64,000 bases of DNA from Azospirillum formosense (GTDB lineage: Bacteria > Pseudomonadota > Alphaproteobacteria > Azospirillales > Azospirillaceae), in NCBI RefSeq assembly GCF_040500525.1, contig NZ_CP159402.1, positions 2,231,501 through 2,295,500 of the forward strand. Reading direction: 5' to 3'. The notes under the pieces were generated by a model. That model was not told the DNA's origin and ran no database searches. It saw only the letters and a program-made list of their open reading frames with translations. The position numbers and the translations under genes were made by a program. Shown in pieces: positions 42,851 through 52,702 of this stretch (its first letter is position 1; every line of letters starts with the position of its first letter).

Positions 42851-44029
42851 ATGACCACCGCCGCCGCTCCCTCCTTCGACCCCTGCGATCCCGTCGCGGT
42901 GGCGCAGGCCCTGATCCGCTGCCCCAGCGTGACGCCCGAGGACGGCGGCGCGCTCGGCGTCCTGGAGGCGGCGCTGGCGCCGCTGGGCTTCGCCTGCCAC
43001 CGCCTGCGGTTCGAGGAGGAGGGCACGGCGCCGGTGGACAACCTCTACGCCCGTCTGGGCACGGAGGGGCCGAACTTCTGCTTCGCCGGGCACACCGACG
43101 TGGTGCCCCCCGGCGAGCTGAAGGGCTGGTCCATCGATCCCTTCGCCGCGGAGATCCACAACGGCCGCCTCTACGGCCGGGGTGCGGTGGACATGAAGGG
43201 GGCGATCGCCGCCTTCGTCGCCGCAGCCGCCCGCCACGTCAAAGCAGGCGGTCCCCCGAAGGGCTCGATCAGCCTGCTGATCACCGGGGACGAGGAAGGG
43301 GTCGCCATCAACGGCACCCGCAAGGTGCTGGACTGGATGCAGGCCAAGGGTGAAACGCTCGACGCCTGCGTGGTCGGCGAGCCGACCAACCCCAAGGCGC
43401 TGGGCGACATGATCAAGATCGGGCGGCGCGGCAGCATGACCGCCTTCCTGACCGTCCACGGCGCGCAGGGGCACGTCGCCTACCCGCATCTGGCCGACAA
43501 CCCGCTGCCCCGGCTGGCCCGCATGCTGGCCGCCATCACGGCCGAGCCGCTGGACGCCGGCACCCCGCATTTCCAGCCGTCGAACCTGGAGCTGACCACC
43601 ATCGACGTCGGCAACCCGGCGCACAACGTCATCCCGGCGCAGGGCAAGGCGACGCTGAACATCCGCTTCAACGACCTGCACGGCGCCGACACGCTGGTGG
43701 CGTGGCTGCGCGAGCGGCTCGACCGGGTGGGCGGCTCCTACGAGCTGGACCATTTCGTGTCGGGCGACAGCTTCCTGACGCCCCCCGGCCCGCTGACCGA
43801 GCTGGTGGCGGACGCCGCGGAGCGCGTCACCGGGCGCCGCCCCGAGTATTCGACGACCGGCGGCACGTCGGACGCCCGCTTCATCAAGAATTTCTGCCCG
43901 GTGGTGGAGTTCGGCCTCGTCGGGCAGACGATGCACAAGGTGGACGAGCACACCGCGCTGGACGACCTGACCCGCCTGACCGACATTTACGGCGAGGTTC
44001 TGCGGAACGTCTTCGACCGGATCGGTTGA
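42851..44029 (+). CDS. dapE: succinyl-diaminopimelate desuccinylase
   Basis: Zinc hydrolase that removes succinate to give LL-diaminopimelate. 392 aa, M20 family. Metal site residues are visible in [28 protein letters not shown] and [11 protein letters not shown], with the C-terminal TGGTSDARF and the final histidine in [10 protein letters not shown]. In operon with dapD. Confidence 0.97.
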   Translation: MTTAAAPSFDPCDPVAVAQALIRCPSVTPEDGGALGVLEAALAPLGFACHRLRFEEEGTAPVDNLYARLGTEGPNFCFAGHTDVVPPGELKGWSIDPFAAEIHNGRLYGRGAVDMKGAIAAFVAAAARHVKAGGPPKGSISLLITGDEEGVAINGTRKVLDWMQAKGETLDACVVGEPTNPKALGDMIKIGRRGSMTAFLTVHGAQGHVAYPHLADNPLPRLARMLAAITAEPLDAGTPHFQPSNLELTTIDVGNPAHNVIPAQGKATLNIRFNDLHGADTLVAWLRERLDRVGGSYELDHFVSGDSFLTPPGPLTELVADAAERVTGRRPEYSTTGGTSDARFIKNFCPVVEFGLVGQTMHKVDEHTALDDLTRLTDIYGEVLRNVFDRIG

Positions 44030-44076
44030 CGTAAGGCTTCCTCCGCCCGCTCCCTCCACCCTCCGGTGACCGCAAC

Positions 44077-44646
44077 ATGCCGCTGACCGCCCGGGACGTC
44101 GCCTCCTCCGTCTTCGGCGCCTATCGTCTGGCGCGGTTCGACCCAACCGGCCTGCAGCATATGGACCGCAGCCCCGAAGGGGCGTGGAAGTCCTTCTACG
44201 CCGCGGTGATCGTCGCCCCGGCCTGGACGCTGCTGCTGGCGATCCGGCTGTGGGGTCAGGTGCCGGACACGCCGCTGTTCCAGCTCGTGGTGGTGGAGGC
44301 CATCGCCTACGTCATCAGCTGGACCGCCTTCCCCGTGGTCATGCACGGGGTGAGCGGGCTGCTGGACCGGCAGAGCCGCTACATCGATTTCCTGTGCGCC
44401 TACAACTGGTCGTCGGTCGTGCAGATGGGCATCTATCTGCCGGTGGTGATCCTGGCCGCTACGGGACTCCTGCCCGGCCCGATCTCCGAAGGGCTGGTCT
44501 TCGGCATCATGCTGGCGATGCTGACCTACCAGTGGTTCGTAATGCGCACGGCGCTGGACATCTCCGGCGTCGCCGCGGCGGTCCTGGTGCTGCTCGACCT
44601 GTTCCTGTCGGCACTCATCACCGACTTCGCCGACGGGCTGCTGTAA
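44077..44646 (+). CDS. integral membrane protein of unknown function
   Basis: A 189-aa protein with about five membrane helices (around 43-62, 68-92, 112-132, 138-160 and 164-185). No transporter or enzyme motif is recognised. It lies 47 nt after dapE and may be in the same transcript. Similar Yip1-like or small YfhO-independent membrane proteins exist, but I cannot assign one. Confidence 0.7.
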   Translation: MPLTARDVASSVFGAYRLARFDPTGLQHMDRSPEGAWKSFYAAVIVAPAWTLLLAIRLWGQVPDTPLFQLVVVEAIAYVISWTAFPVVMHGVSGLLDRQSRYIDFLCAYNWSSVVQMGIYLPVVILAATGLLPGPISEGLVFGIMLAMLTYQWFVMRTALDISGVAAAVLVLLDLFLSALITDFADGLL

Positions 44647-44700
44647 GGCCGTGGGTGGGGGCGGACGCCCCCTTGCCCGGACCGTAAGGGCGGGTGCCCC

Positions 44701-45816
44701 TTACTCGGACTTTCCCCCGCCGTCCAGCGCCCCGACCCGCTTCTTCAGGTCGGTCACGTCCGCGTGCATCCGCTTCAGCCGGGCCAGCCCCTTGTACTGG
44801 TCGAAGGCGCGGTCGCGCGGCACCGCCGGGTAGCCCATGTAGACGGCCTTCGCCGGGATGTCCGTGCCCACGCCGGAGTTCGCCGCCACCACCGCGTCGT
44901 TGCCGATCTTCACGTGATCCGCCACGCCGACCTTGCCGGCCAGCACCACGCGGTCGCCGATGGTCGTGCTGCCGGCGATGCCGACATGGCCGCACAGCAT
45001 GCAGTTGGTGCCGATCTGCACGTTGTGGCCGATCTGCACGAGGTTGTCGATCTTGGTGCCCGAGCCGATGCGGGTCGCCGTGATGGTGCCGCGGTCGATG
45101 GTGGCGTTCGCCCCGACCTCCACGTCATCGCCCAGGATCACCGTGCCGATGGAGTTGACGCGGTGGATCAGCACATTGGTTCCGACCACCTTGCCCGTCG
45201 CCTTGGCCGACTCGACGCTGCCCGGCTCCGGAGTCACGAAGCTGAAGCCATCGTTGCCGACCGCGGCGTTGGGGTGGATGATGCAGCGCTCGCCCATCAC
45301 CACCCGCTCGCCGATGCGGGCGCCGGGGTGCAGCAGGCAGTCCTTGCCGATCACCGCGTCCGCCCCGACCGTGGCGTGCGGCATGACGATCACGCCCTCG
45401 CCCAGCACCGCCCTCGGCCCGACATAGGCGAAGGGACCGACCGACACGCCCGCCCCCAGGATGGCCTCCGGCGCCACGAAGGCGGCGAGATGGACCCCCG
45501 GCTCGGCGTGGACCGGCTTCTCGAAGACCGTGGTCAGGCCGGCCATGGCGAAGCGCGGGCGCTTGACGACGATCCAGCCCTTGAGGTTGGCCGGCACCTC
45601 CGCCCCCTCCGCGATCACGGCGGCGACGGCCCGGCCGTTGGCCAGCAGCTCCGTCAGGCCCTTTTCCATGGCGAGCGCCAGATCCTCCGGCCCCTCGGCC
45701 TCCGACGGGTGGACGGCGCGGGAGATTTGCAGGGTGCCGTCGCCCTCCAGCGCCGCGCCCAGGGCGGCGGCGATCTCGGCGAGGGTGACCGGGGCGGCGG
45801 GGGAAACGGGGGTCAT
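44701..45816 (-). CDS. lpxD: UDP-3-O-acylglucosamine N-acyltransferase
   Basis: Adds the N-linked acyl chain in lipid A synthesis. 371 aa, slightly longer than usual. An N-terminal uridine-binding domain is followed by about ten hexapeptide turns of left-handed beta-helix; the catalytic histidine lies in [11 protein letters not shown]. The C-terminal helix extends into [15 protein letters not shown]. It stands alone here, away from fabZ-lpxA-lpxB. Confidence 0.95.
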   Translation of the reverse strand: MTPVSPAAPVTLAEIAAALGAALEGDGTLQISRAVHPSEAEGPEDLALAMEKGLTELLANGRAVAAVIAEGAEVPANLKGWIVVKRPRFAMAGLTTVFEKPVHAEPGVHLAAFVAPEAILGAGVSVGPFAYVGPRAVLGEGVIVMPHATVGADAVIGKDCLLHPGARIGERVVMGERCIIHPNAAVGNDGFSFVTPEPGSVESAKATGKVVGTNVLIHRVNSIGTVILGDDVEVGANATIDRGTITATRIGSGTKIDNLVQIGHNVQIGTNCMLCGHVGIAGSTTIGDRVVLAGKVGVADHVKIGNDAVVAANSGVGTDIPAKAVYMGYPAVPRDRAFDQYKGLARLKRMHADVTDLKKRVGALDGGGKSE

Positions 45817-45896
45817 GGCGGCGCTCTGGCTGTCGGTCCGAAGTGGCCGGGACGCTAGCACGGCGGGCCGGTGCTGGCGAGGGCCAGCGCTTTTTG

Positions 45897-46733
45897 TCAT
45901 TCCCCGGTCTGCAGCAGCGCCCCGCGCACCCGCGCCTGACGGAAGGAATAGAGGAAGGCGGCGCTGCACAGCGCCATGAACAGGGCGTTCAGCCCCACCG
46001 CCCAGGCCAGATGGTCCCAGCGCATCGTGCCGTCGAACAGGATGGCGCGCATGCCTTCGAAGACATGGGCGGAGGGCAGCGACAGCGCCACCCATTGCAG
46101 CCAGCCCGGCAGGACGCTGACCGGGTAGTAGACGGCGCTGACCGGCGCCAGCATGAAGACGACGATCCAGGCCAGCCCTTCCGCCCCCATGCCGTAGCGC
46201 AGGATCAGCGCCACGATGACCAGCCCCAGCGACCAGCCGAAGACGATCAGGTTGATGAAGAAGCCGGCCAGCGGCAGCCCGAGGTCGAACAGCGAGTAGC
46301 CGAACAGCGGGATCGCCAGCAGCGCCGCCGGGACGACGCCGATGACGGTGCGGATCAGGCTCATCCCGAACAGCGCCGCCACCCACTCGCTCGGACGCAG
46401 CGGGCTGACGAAGAGGTGGCCGAGGTTGCGCGACCACATCTCCTCCAGGAAGGAGACCGACACGCCGAGCTGGCCGCGGAACAGCACGTCCCACAGCAGC
46501 ACGGCGCTGACCAGCACCCCCGCCCCCTGCGCCACCCAGGCACTGGAGGAGGCCATGAACTGGTTGATGTAGCCCCACAGGATCATCTGCATGGTCGGCC
46601 AGTAGGCCAGTTCCAGGAAGCGCGGCCAGGAGCCGCGCAGCAGATACCAGTAGCGCAGCACCATCGCCCCGACCCGGCGCAGCGAGAAGGCGGGGTTGGC
46701 GTGGCCCAGGACGGCGGCGTCACTCGGCGGCAT
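45897..46733 (-). CDS. ABC-2 type transporter permease
   Basis: A 278-aa membrane subunit with six helices in the ABC-2 layout; an amphipathic start ([16 protein letters not shown]), a coupling region ([26 protein letters not shown] in parts) and a short terminal helix. It forms the membrane path of an exporter with the ATPase gene just upstream, whose stop overlaps this start by 14 nt. Substrate unknown; lipid, polysaccharide or drug are all possible. Confidence 0.88.
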   Translation of the reverse strand: MPPSDAAVLGHANPAFSLRRVGAMVLRYWYLLRGSWPRFLELAYWPTMQMILWGYINQFMASSSAWVAQGAGVLVSAVLLWDVLFRGQLGVSVSFLEEMWSRNLGHLFVSPLRPSEWVAALFGMSLIRTVIGVVPAALLAIPLFGYSLFDLGLPLAGFFINLIVFGWSLGLVIVALILRYGMGAEGLAWIVVFMLAPVSAVYYPVSVLPGWLQWVALSLPSAHVFEGMRAILFDGTMRWDHLAWAVGLNALFMALCSAAFLYSFRQARVRGALLQTGE

Positions 46734-47520
46734 CGGCGGCCTCCCGGCTGGCGCTCTCGCCGTTGGCGCGGTCGCGGGCGATGTCGAGGAACACGTCCTC
46801 CAGCGAGGTCCGGCCATAGCGGGCGAGCAGCCCGGCCGGCGACCCGCGGTCGACGATGCGCCCCTGGCGCATCATCAGCACGTCGTCGCACATCCGCTCC
46901 ACCTCCAGCATGTTGTGGGAGGCGAGCAGGATGGTGGCCCCCGACTCCAGGCGGTAACGCTCCAGATAGGTGCGGATCCAGTCCGCCGTGTCGGGGTCGA
47001 GCGAGGCGGTCGGCTCGTCCAGCAGCAGAAGCTCCGGCCGGTTGAGCAGCGCCTTGGCCAGCGCCACCCGCGTCTTCTGCCCGGCCGACAGCCCGCCGGA
47101 GGGGCGCTCCAGGAAGCGGGTCAGCTCCAGATGCTCGGCCAGCTCCTCCACCCGCCGCTTCACCCCCTTCAGCCCGTACAGATGGCCGTAGACGGTCAGA
47201 TTCTCACGCACGGTCAGCCGGTGCGGCAGCTCGACATAGGGGGAGGAGAAGTTCATGCGGGGCAGCGCCGCGTGGCGGTGGCGCACCATGTCCACCCCCA
47301 GCACCTCCACCGTGCCGGAGGTCGGCAGCAGCAGCCCCAGGAGCATGGAGATGGTCGTCGTCTTGCCGGCCCCGTTGCCGCCGAGAAGCCCGGTGACCGA
47401 CCCCGCCGCGACGGTGAAGGAGATGCCGTCAACGGCGGTGACCTCGCCGGACCGGGCGGTGCCGTAGCGTTTGGTCAGACTCTCGGCCCGGATGGCGTGC
47501 TGTTTTGCGCATTGATCCAT
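46720..47520 (-). CDS. ABC transporter ATP-binding protein
   Basis: A 266-aa ATPase. Walker A is GGNGAGKTT, the signature is SGGLSAGQK, Walker B is LLLLDEPTASLD and the switch histidine is in ASHNM. It drives the ABC-2 permease encoded downstream. The domain is of the CcmA/DrrA exporter type. The gene diverges from regB across a 108-bp gap. Confidence 0.92.
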   Translation of the reverse strand: MDQCAKQHAIRAESLTKRYGTARSGEVTAVDGISFTVAAGSVTGLLGGNGAGKTTTISMLLGLLLPTSGTVEVLGVDMVRHRHAALPRMNFSSPYVELPHRLTVRENLTVYGHLYGLKGVKRRVEELAEHLELTRFLERPSGGLSAGQKTRVALAKALLNRPELLLLDEPTASLDPDTADWIRTYLERYRLESGATILLASHNMLEVERMCDDVLMMRQGRIVDRGSPAGLLARYGRTSLEDVFLDIARDRANGESASREAADAAE

Positions 47521-47628
47521 AGGCGGAGAATATGGCCGCTTGGCGCGCAAACGCCAGAGTGGCAAAACAGCACCCGAGCCATTCGATGTGACGCCGCGGG
47601 AAGAGCGGCTCTGCCGGAAAGTCCGTTC

Positions 47629-48960
47629 ATGTCCGCAACCGCCGCCGCCTCCCTCCGCCACGCCATGACCCAAGCCGGCCGGCCGGGTCCGGCGCAGTGG
47701 ACCAACCTGGACGGGCGCGTCACGCTGCGCACCCTGATCCTGATCCGCTGGATCGCCGTGATCGGGCAGCTCGCCACCGTGGCGACGGTGCAGCTCGTCA
47801 TGGGCTTCCCATTGCCGCTGGGGCCGGTGCTGGCGGCCATCGGCGCCTCGGTGCTGCTGAACCTCGTGGCGATGGCCCAGCGCGGCGGGCGGCTGCGGCT
47901 GGCCGACCGGGACGCGGCGCTCTATCTCGGCTACGACATGCTGCAGCTCACGCTGCTGCTCTATTTGACCGGCGGCCTCGCCAACCCCTTCGCCATCCTG
48001 CTGCTCGCCCCCATGACGGTGGCCGCGGCGATCCTGTCGCGCTACAGCGTGGTTCTGCTGACCGGACTCAACCTCGTCTGCCTGACGGTGCTGGCGCTGT
48101 GGCACTTCCCGCTGCCCTGGCCGGAGCCGATGCCCTCGGTCGCCCCGCTCTACGCCTTCGGCATCTGGCTGTCGCTGTCGGTGTCGGCCGGCTTCATCAG
48201 CGGCTACGTCTTCCGCGTGGCCGAGGAGGCGCGGCGCTTCGCCAACGCCCTGTCGGCCTCCCAGGTGGCGCTGGCGCGCGAGCAGCGGCTGTCCTCGCTG
48301 GGCGCGCTGGCCGCCGCCGCCGCGCACGAGCTGGGGTCGCCGCTCGGCACCATCGCGGTGGTGGCGAAGGAGCTGCTGCACGACATGCCGCCCGACAGCC
48401 CCTACACCGAGGACGTGGCGCTTCTGCAAAGCCAAGTGATGCGCTGCCGCGAGATCCTGGCGGAGCTGGCTCGCAAGCCGGAGGCCGACGGCGGCGACCC
48501 GTTCGAGCGGCTGCCGCTGACCGCGCTGGTGGAGGCGGCGGGCGCGCCGCACCGGCTGGGCCACATCCAATTCACGGTCGAGCGCAGCGACGGTTCCGTG
48601 GGGGAGGAGCCGATCGTCCGCCGCAGCCCGGAGATCATCCATGGCCTCGGCAACTTCATCCAGAACGCCCACCAGTTCGCCAACGGACGGGTGACGGTCG
48701 CCGCCTCCTGGGACGCCCGGTCCGCGACGGTGGTGGTGATGGACGACGGGCCGGGCTATCCCGCCCATCTGCTGAGCCGCATCGGCGAGCCCTACCTGTC
48801 CGCAAGAAGCGAGCGGTCGGGCCATATGGGGCTGGGAATCTTTATTGCACAAACGCTGCTAGAGAAAACGGGTGCCCTTGTAGCCTTTAGCAATAACCGT
48901 AGCGGCGGCGCGCGAGTTGTCGTACGTTGGGACCGTGGTGTCTTAGAACCAGAGGACTAG
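47629..48960 (+). CDS. regB: redox sensor histidine kinase RegB/PrrB/ActS
   Basis: A 443-aa kinase with six membrane helices (about 35-195), a dimerisation domain and an ATPase domain. The quinone site GGLANPF is at 115-121. The phosphorylated His is H233 in AAHELGSPLG. The redox cysteine C273 in RCREIL lies 40 residues later, the same spacing as H225-C265 in Rhodobacter RegB. N and G boxes are FIQNAHQF, DDGPGYP and GHMGLGIFIAQ. It senses quinone and redox state and phosphorylates RegA, encoded next. Confidence 0.94.
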   Translation: MSATAAASLRHAMTQAGRPGPAQWTNLDGRVTLRTLILIRWIAVIGQLATVATVQLVMGFPLPLGPVLAAIGASVLLNLVAMAQRGGRLRLADRDAALYLGYDMLQLTLLLYLTGGLANPFAILLLAPMTVAAAILSRYSVVLLTGLNLVCLTVLALWHFPLPWPEPMPSVAPLYAFGIWLSLSVSAGFISGYVFRVAEEARRFANALSASQVALAREQRLSSLGALAAAAAHELGSPLGTIAVVAKELLHDMPPDSPYTEDVALLQSQVMRCREILAELARKPEADGGDPFERLPLTALVEAAGAPHRLGHIQFTVERSDGSVGEEPIVRRSPEIIHGLGNFIQNAHQFANGRVTVAASWDARSATVVVMDDGPGYPAHLLSRIGEPYLSARSERSGHMGLGIFIAQTLLEKTGALVAFSNNRSGGARVVVRWDRGVLEPED

Positions 48961-48974
48961 TGGTGGATAGCGCG

Positions 48975-49559
48975 ATGACCACGGACGAGAGTCCAACGGG
49001 CGAAACCGCCAAGCTGACGTTCACGGGTGACGTCACCCGCAGCCTCCTCATCGTCGACGACGACGCGCCTTTCCGAACCCGCCTCGCGCGCGCCATGGAA
49101 AAGCGCGGTTTCAACGTGGTCGCCGTGGACAGCGTGCAGCTCGGCATCGACGTCGCCCAGGAATCGGCGCCGGCCTTCGCGGTGGTCGACCTGCGGCTGG
49201 CCGACGGCAGCGGCCTGGACGTGGTCAAGACCCTGCGCGACGCCCGCCCCGACGCCCGCATCGTCATGCTGACCGGCTACGGCAACATCGCCACGGCGGT
49301 CGCCGCGGTGAAGGCCGGCGCGGTGGACTATCTGCCGAAGCCTGCGGACGCCGACGCCGTGGAATCCGCCCTGCTGGCCGACGGCCGCCCGCTGCCCTCC
49401 CCGCCGGAAAACCCGATGTCCGCCGACCGCGTTCGGTGGGAGCACATCCAGCGCGTGTTCGAGCAGTGCGACCGCAACGTCTCCGAAACCGCCCGCCGGC
49501 TGAAGATGCACCGCCGCACCCTGCAGCGCATCCTGAACAAGCACGCTCCGCGCGGCTGA
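48975..49559 (+). CDS. regA: redox response regulator RegA/PrrA/ActR
   Basis: A 194-aa regulator. The receiver domain has D28-D30, phosphoacceptor D72 in VVDLRL, T100 and K122 in LPKP. A four-proline hinge region (GRPLPSPPENP) precedes a Fis-type helix-turn-helix (NVSETARRLKMHRRTLQRIL). In relatives RegA controls respiration, nitrogen fixation, carbon fixation and haem genes. Start 14 nt after regB; no senC gene between them. Confidence 0.94.
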   Translation: MTTDESPTGETAKLTFTGDVTRSLLIVDDDAPFRTRLARAMEKRGFNVVAVDSVQLGIDVAQESAPAFAVVDLRLADGSGLDVVKTLRDARPDARIVMLTGYGNIATAVAAVKAGAVDYLPKPADADAVESALLADGRPLPSPPENPMSADRVRWEHIQRVFEQCDRNVSETARRLKMHRRTLQRILNKHAPRG

Positions 49560-49578
49560 CCTCTCTCTCCTCCCGACG

Positions 49579-49619
49579 CGAAAGCGCCCCCTCTCCACAG
49601 CGGTGAGGGGGCGCTTTCG
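49579..49619. terminator. strong bidirectional terminator after regA
   Basis: A perfect 15-bp stem (49579-49593 with 49605-49619) has an 11-nt loop. On the + strand it is followed by TTTC. It lies between the convergent regA and EamA genes. Confidence 0.92.
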
Positions 49620-49632
49620 TTTCAGGCTCGCC

Positions 49633-50595
49633 TCACGCCGGGGCCGGCTGCCGCGCGGTCTCCGGCAGCTTCGGGCGATGGGCCGCGACGCAGGACAGAA
49701 CGCTGCCGGTCACGCAGACGAGGGCGGCAAGCTCCATCCCCGTCGGCAGCCGCTGCTCCCACAGGAAACCGTAGAGCAGAGCGAACAGGGTTTCGAACAG
49801 GATCATCTGACCGACCAGGGTCAGCGGCAGCAGCCGGCTCATCCGGTTCCAGAAGGCGTTGCCGACGATGGAGGCGAGGATGGCAAGGCCGGTCACCACG
49901 GCGGCGAAGCGCAGCCACTCCCCAGGGGCGTGGCCGCTCGGAGCCAACAGGAAGGCGGGAACCGCGAGCAGCAGCGCCTGCGCGCCGGTCACCACGCCGG
50001 TCAGCAGGCTCCAGTCATGCGCCGAGACATGGCCGAGCCGGGCGAGCCAGCGGCTGTTGCCCACGGCGTAGACCGTCCAGGAGACGAGCGCGCCGACCGC
50101 GCAGAGCAGACCGGTCAATTCCGCCACCGGCATTCCCGTCCGTCCATCGCCCAGAGCGCCACCCAGCGATTGCCAGCCGATGCACAGGATGCCGGCCGCG
50201 CCGAGCAGCAGCGACGGCAGAAGCTTGCGAACGGGAACCGCCCCATGATCCCGGCTGCCGATGACGGTGACCGCGACCGGCAGGAAACCGATGACCAGCG
50301 AGGTCATCGCCATCCCGCCGACTTGAACGGCGGTGGCCAGCAGGGCGTAGTAGAGGATGTTGCCGAGCAGGCTCAGCCACGCCAGCGCCCACCATTCGCG
50401 CAGGCCGAGGCCGGAGCGCAGGGCGCGCCAGCGTGGCAGCACGAGCAGGACGGCGAACAGGCCGTAGGCGAGATAGCGACCGGCGGCGAGTTGGAGCGGC
50501 GTGAAGGCCGAGGCCAGCTCCGGGGCGAGGAAGACCAGCCCCCACATGGCCCCCGCGACGATGCCGCAGGCGATCCCCAACCACGTCGTGCCCAT
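49633..50595 (-). CDS. EamA/DMT-superfamily transporter
   Basis: A 320-aa inner-membrane carrier with about ten helices in two repeats (about 5-140 and 160-300). Signature AGAMWGLVFLAPE near the N-terminus. Probable metabolite exporter; substrate unknown. It is 70 nt downstream of an AraC-type regulator on the same strand, which is its likely controller. Confidence 0.88.
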   Translation of the reverse strand: MGTTWLGIACGIVAGAMWGLVFLAPELASAFTPLQLAAGRYLAYGLFAVLLVLPRWRALRSGLGLREWWALAWLSLLGNILYYALLATAVQVGGMAMTSLVIGFLPVAVTVIGSRDHGAVPVRKLLPSLLLGAAGILCIGWQSLGGALGDGRTGMPVAELTGLLCAVGALVSWTVYAVGNSRWLARLGHVSAHDWSLLTGVVTGAQALLLAVPAFLLAPSGHAPGEWLRFAAVVTGLAILASIVGNAFWNRMSRLLPLTLVGQMILFETLFALLYGFLWEQRLPTGMELAALVCVTGSVLSCVAAHRPKLPETARQPAPA

Positions 50596-50665
50596 CCTTG
50601 CTCCCGACCCTCTCTGGTTTCCGGGGCGAGGGTGGCATGGGGCACGGCTGCGGTCTTGTCCCGGG

Positions 50666-51424
50666 CTACGGACTTTTGTGCCGGGTCTCGCGGCTTTGGC
50701 GCCGGTAGGCCGCGGGGGTCAGGCCGGTGGCCCGCCGCATCGCCCGTGTGAAGGCGCTCTGGTCGGCGTAGCCGGCGCGGTAGGCGATCTCCGCGATCGG
50801 CAGCTCCGACCGCGCGAGCCAGTCGCGCGCCCGCTTCAGACGGACCTCCGCCAGCCACGCGCGCGGGGTGGTGTCCAGTTCGGCGCGGAACAGGGCGTGC
50901 AGCCGGCTGACGCTGACGCAGGCCCGCTGGGCCATCGTCTCGGCGGTCCACGGCTTGGCAAGCTCGGGCTCGACCGCGGCCAGCAGGCTCCCGAGCCGCG
51001 ACCAGGGCCGCGCCGGTTCCTCGGCGAGCGCGTCGAGCAGCAAGGGCACCCAGAGGCGCAGGGTGTCCGCCGACACGCCGCCGCTGTCCAGCATCAGGCC
51101 CATGTAGTCGATCAGCTTGCCGGCCACCGGGGTCAGCGCGACGAAGGGATCGCGGATCAACCGGTCGCCGACCGCCGGTTCCAGGATCACCGGATCGAGA
51201 TCCAGGATGAGCGAGCGGTTCGGCCCGTCGCTTCCCTGGGTGTGCGGAGAGCCGGATTCGACGAACGCCGCCCGGCACGGCCCGAGACGGCCGCCCTTTC
51301 CGGCGATGTCGATCTCAAGGGCGCCGCTCAACGGCAGAACGAGCTGGGCGAAATCATGCCGGTGGGCGCTGTGCGCCGCCCCGTAGCTGCGGACATCGAT
51401 GCTGAGGCGCGGCGCTGTGGACAT
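50666..51424 (-). CDS. AraC-family transcriptional regulator
   Basis: A 252-aa regulator. The N-terminal cupin-like sensor (about 15-90, HRHDFAQLVLPLSGALEIDI) is followed by two helix-turn-helix units (about 155-245) with the family signature IAEIAYRAGYADQSAFTRAMRRATG in parts. Likely switches on the EamA exporter in response to its substrate. Confidence 0.9.
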   Translation of the reverse strand: MSTAPRLSIDVRSYGAAHSAHRHDFAQLVLPLSGALEIDIAGKGGRLGPCRAAFVESGSPHTQGSDGPNRSLILDLDPVILEPAVGDRLIRDPFVALTPVAGKLIDYMGLMLDSGGVSADTLRLWVPLLLDALAEEPARPWSRLGSLLAAVEPELAKPWTAETMAQRACVSVSRLHALFRAELDTTPRAWLAEVRLKRARDWLARSELPIAEIAYRAGYADQSAFTRAMRRATGLTPAAYRRQSRETRHKSP

Positions 51425-51505
51425 CGCCTTTCTATAACCGAAACCCGGCGCGCCGGCCACCCGCCGAAAGGAGACGGCGGGGGCGGCGCCCTGCCCTCCG
51501 GCCCT

Positions 51506-51697
51506 TCACTCCTTGACGGAGCAGCTCCGGACACCGAACAGGGTGTAGGCCGGGCAGAAGCCCACGACCGCGGTCAGCAGCGGGACGAGGCCGATCCAGC
51601 CCCACGGGGTCTGCGGGCCGACAAAGACGAGGGCGAGCAGGACGAGGCCGACGATGGCGCGCAGCGCGCGGTCGATGGTGCCGACGTTGACGGGCAT
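51506..51697 (-). CDS. DUF2892 (YgaP-like) small membrane protein
   Basis: A 63-aa protein with two membrane helices (about 10-28 and 33-52) and conserved features NVGTIDRALRAIVG and GFCPAYTLFGVRSC. In other bacteria this domain is fused to or near rhodanese and sulfide-linked genes. Here it follows a Crp/Fnr-type gene by 77 nt, a pairing seen in many proteobacteria. Confidence 0.9.
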   Translation of the reverse strand: MPVNVGTIDRALRAIVGLVLLALVFVGPQTPWGWIGLVPLLTAVVGFCPAYTLFGVRSCSVKE

Positions 51698-51764
51698 GGG
51701 TGCACCTCTGGAACTGGGGTGGGCGGTTGGCGCGCCCATCCAAGCCCCTTTCCGTCCGCCGGTC

Positions 51765-51779
51765 TGTGACTCCGTCACA
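51765..51779. promoter_or_regulatory. perfect palindrome between the Crp-type and DUF2892 genes
   Basis: TGTGACTCCGTCACA is a perfect 15-bp palindrome straddling the Crp-type stop codon, 68 bp before the DUF2892 start. It resembles the Crp motif TGTGA-N6-TCACA but with N5 spacing. It may be an operator for the adjacent regulator or chance within coding sequence. Confidence 0.35.
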
Positions 51780-52467
51780 CCCCGTCCGCGCGCTCCAGCG
51801 CCAGCAGCGCGTCGGGATCGCGCACCCCGACGCGGCCGCGCGACAGCTCCACGAGGCCGCGCCGCTCGAACTCCTTCAATTGGCGGCTGACCACCTCGCG
51901 CGCCGTGCCGAGCTCGACGGCCAGCGTCTGGTGGGTGGTGTCGAGCCCGCCGCGCGCGTCGCGGTGGTCGACCAGGAAGCGGGCCAGCCGCAGGTCGATG
52001 CGCCCGAAGGCCACCTCCTCCACCAGCATCATCATGCCGAGCAGCCGCGTGCCGAAGGAGGCGAAGACGAAGTCGCGGAACACCGCGGAGCGCGCCAGCA
52101 GCTCGCGGAAGGCCCCGGCCCCGAGCGCGATGGCGTCGAGATCGGTTTCCGCCACCCCCTCGGCGCTGTAGTCGCCCCGCGTCATCAGGCAGGCGGTGGT
52201 CAGGATGCAGGTCTCGCCCGCCCCGACGCGGTAGAGGACGATTTCCCGGCCGGTCTCCGCGGTCATCTGGACCCGCACCGTTCCGCCCAGCAGCATGAGA
52301 AAATTGTGGCACAGGCCGCCGGCGCGGAACAGCACCGTGCCGCGCGGCACCGCCATCCGCGCGCCCTGCGCGCGCAGAAGAGCGCGCGCGTCGGGCTCCA
52401 GCGCGGACAGCGCCGGAAACGCGCCCATCCAGGCGACATCAGGCTTTTCAACATGTTGCGACGGCAT
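51775..52467 (-). CDS. Crp/Fnr-family transcriptional regulator
   Basis: A 230-aa regulator: cyclic-nucleotide-binding-like barrel (about 20-130, GGTVRVQMTAETGREIVLYRVGAGE in parts), dimer helix and winged helix (TTHQTLAVELGTAREVVSRQLKEFERRGL in parts). It lacks an N-terminal FNR cysteine cluster, so it is not a classical oxygen-sensing FNR; single Cys residues lie in LCHNF and TCILTTACL. Probable target: the DUF2892 gene downstream. ATG 52467 with SD AAGGGGG. Confidence 0.9.
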   Translation of the reverse strand: MPSQHVEKPDVAWMGAFPALSALEPDARALLRAQGARMAVPRGTVLFRAGGLCHNFLMLLGGTVRVQMTAETGREIVLYRVGAGETCILTTACLMTRGDYSAEGVAETDLDAIALGAGAFRELLARSAVFRDFVFASFGTRLLGMMMLVEEVAFGRIDLRLARFLVDHRDARGGLDTTHQTLAVELGTAREVVSRQLKEFERRGLVELSRGRVGVRDPDALLALERADGV

Positions 52468-52473
52468 GCCCGG

Positions 52474-52511
52474 CCCCCTTCGATCGGCGATGACCATTAT
52501 CCGCGAAGGGG
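52474..52511 (-). promoter_or_regulatory. hairpin sequestering the SD of the Crp-type gene
   Basis: CCCCTTCG (52475-52482) and CGAAGGGG (52504-52511) are complementary. On the minus strand the first arm contains the SD, AAGGGGG, just before ATG 52467. The 21-nt loop is long, so stability is uncertain. Confidence 0.35.
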
Positions 52512-52702
52512 CTTCCCCGGTCCACCCCGAGCCCTCGCCATCCCCACTCCACCCAATGGCGACTCCGGGGAGGGTACCCAATGAGCGTGTCTTCCCCACC
52601 ATATGCACTGCGGGCAGCATGAAACGGCCGGACGGTCGATGACGTTCTAGGCACCGTAACGCCCCGAACGGGGTGCCGTTCGGCATGCGAGGAGGACCCG
52701 CT

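Noticed and set aside
46696..47628. N-terminal extension of RegB over the ABC genes
   Set aside because: The extension is antisense to the ABC ATPase; the family start MSAT at 47629 fits the first membrane helix.
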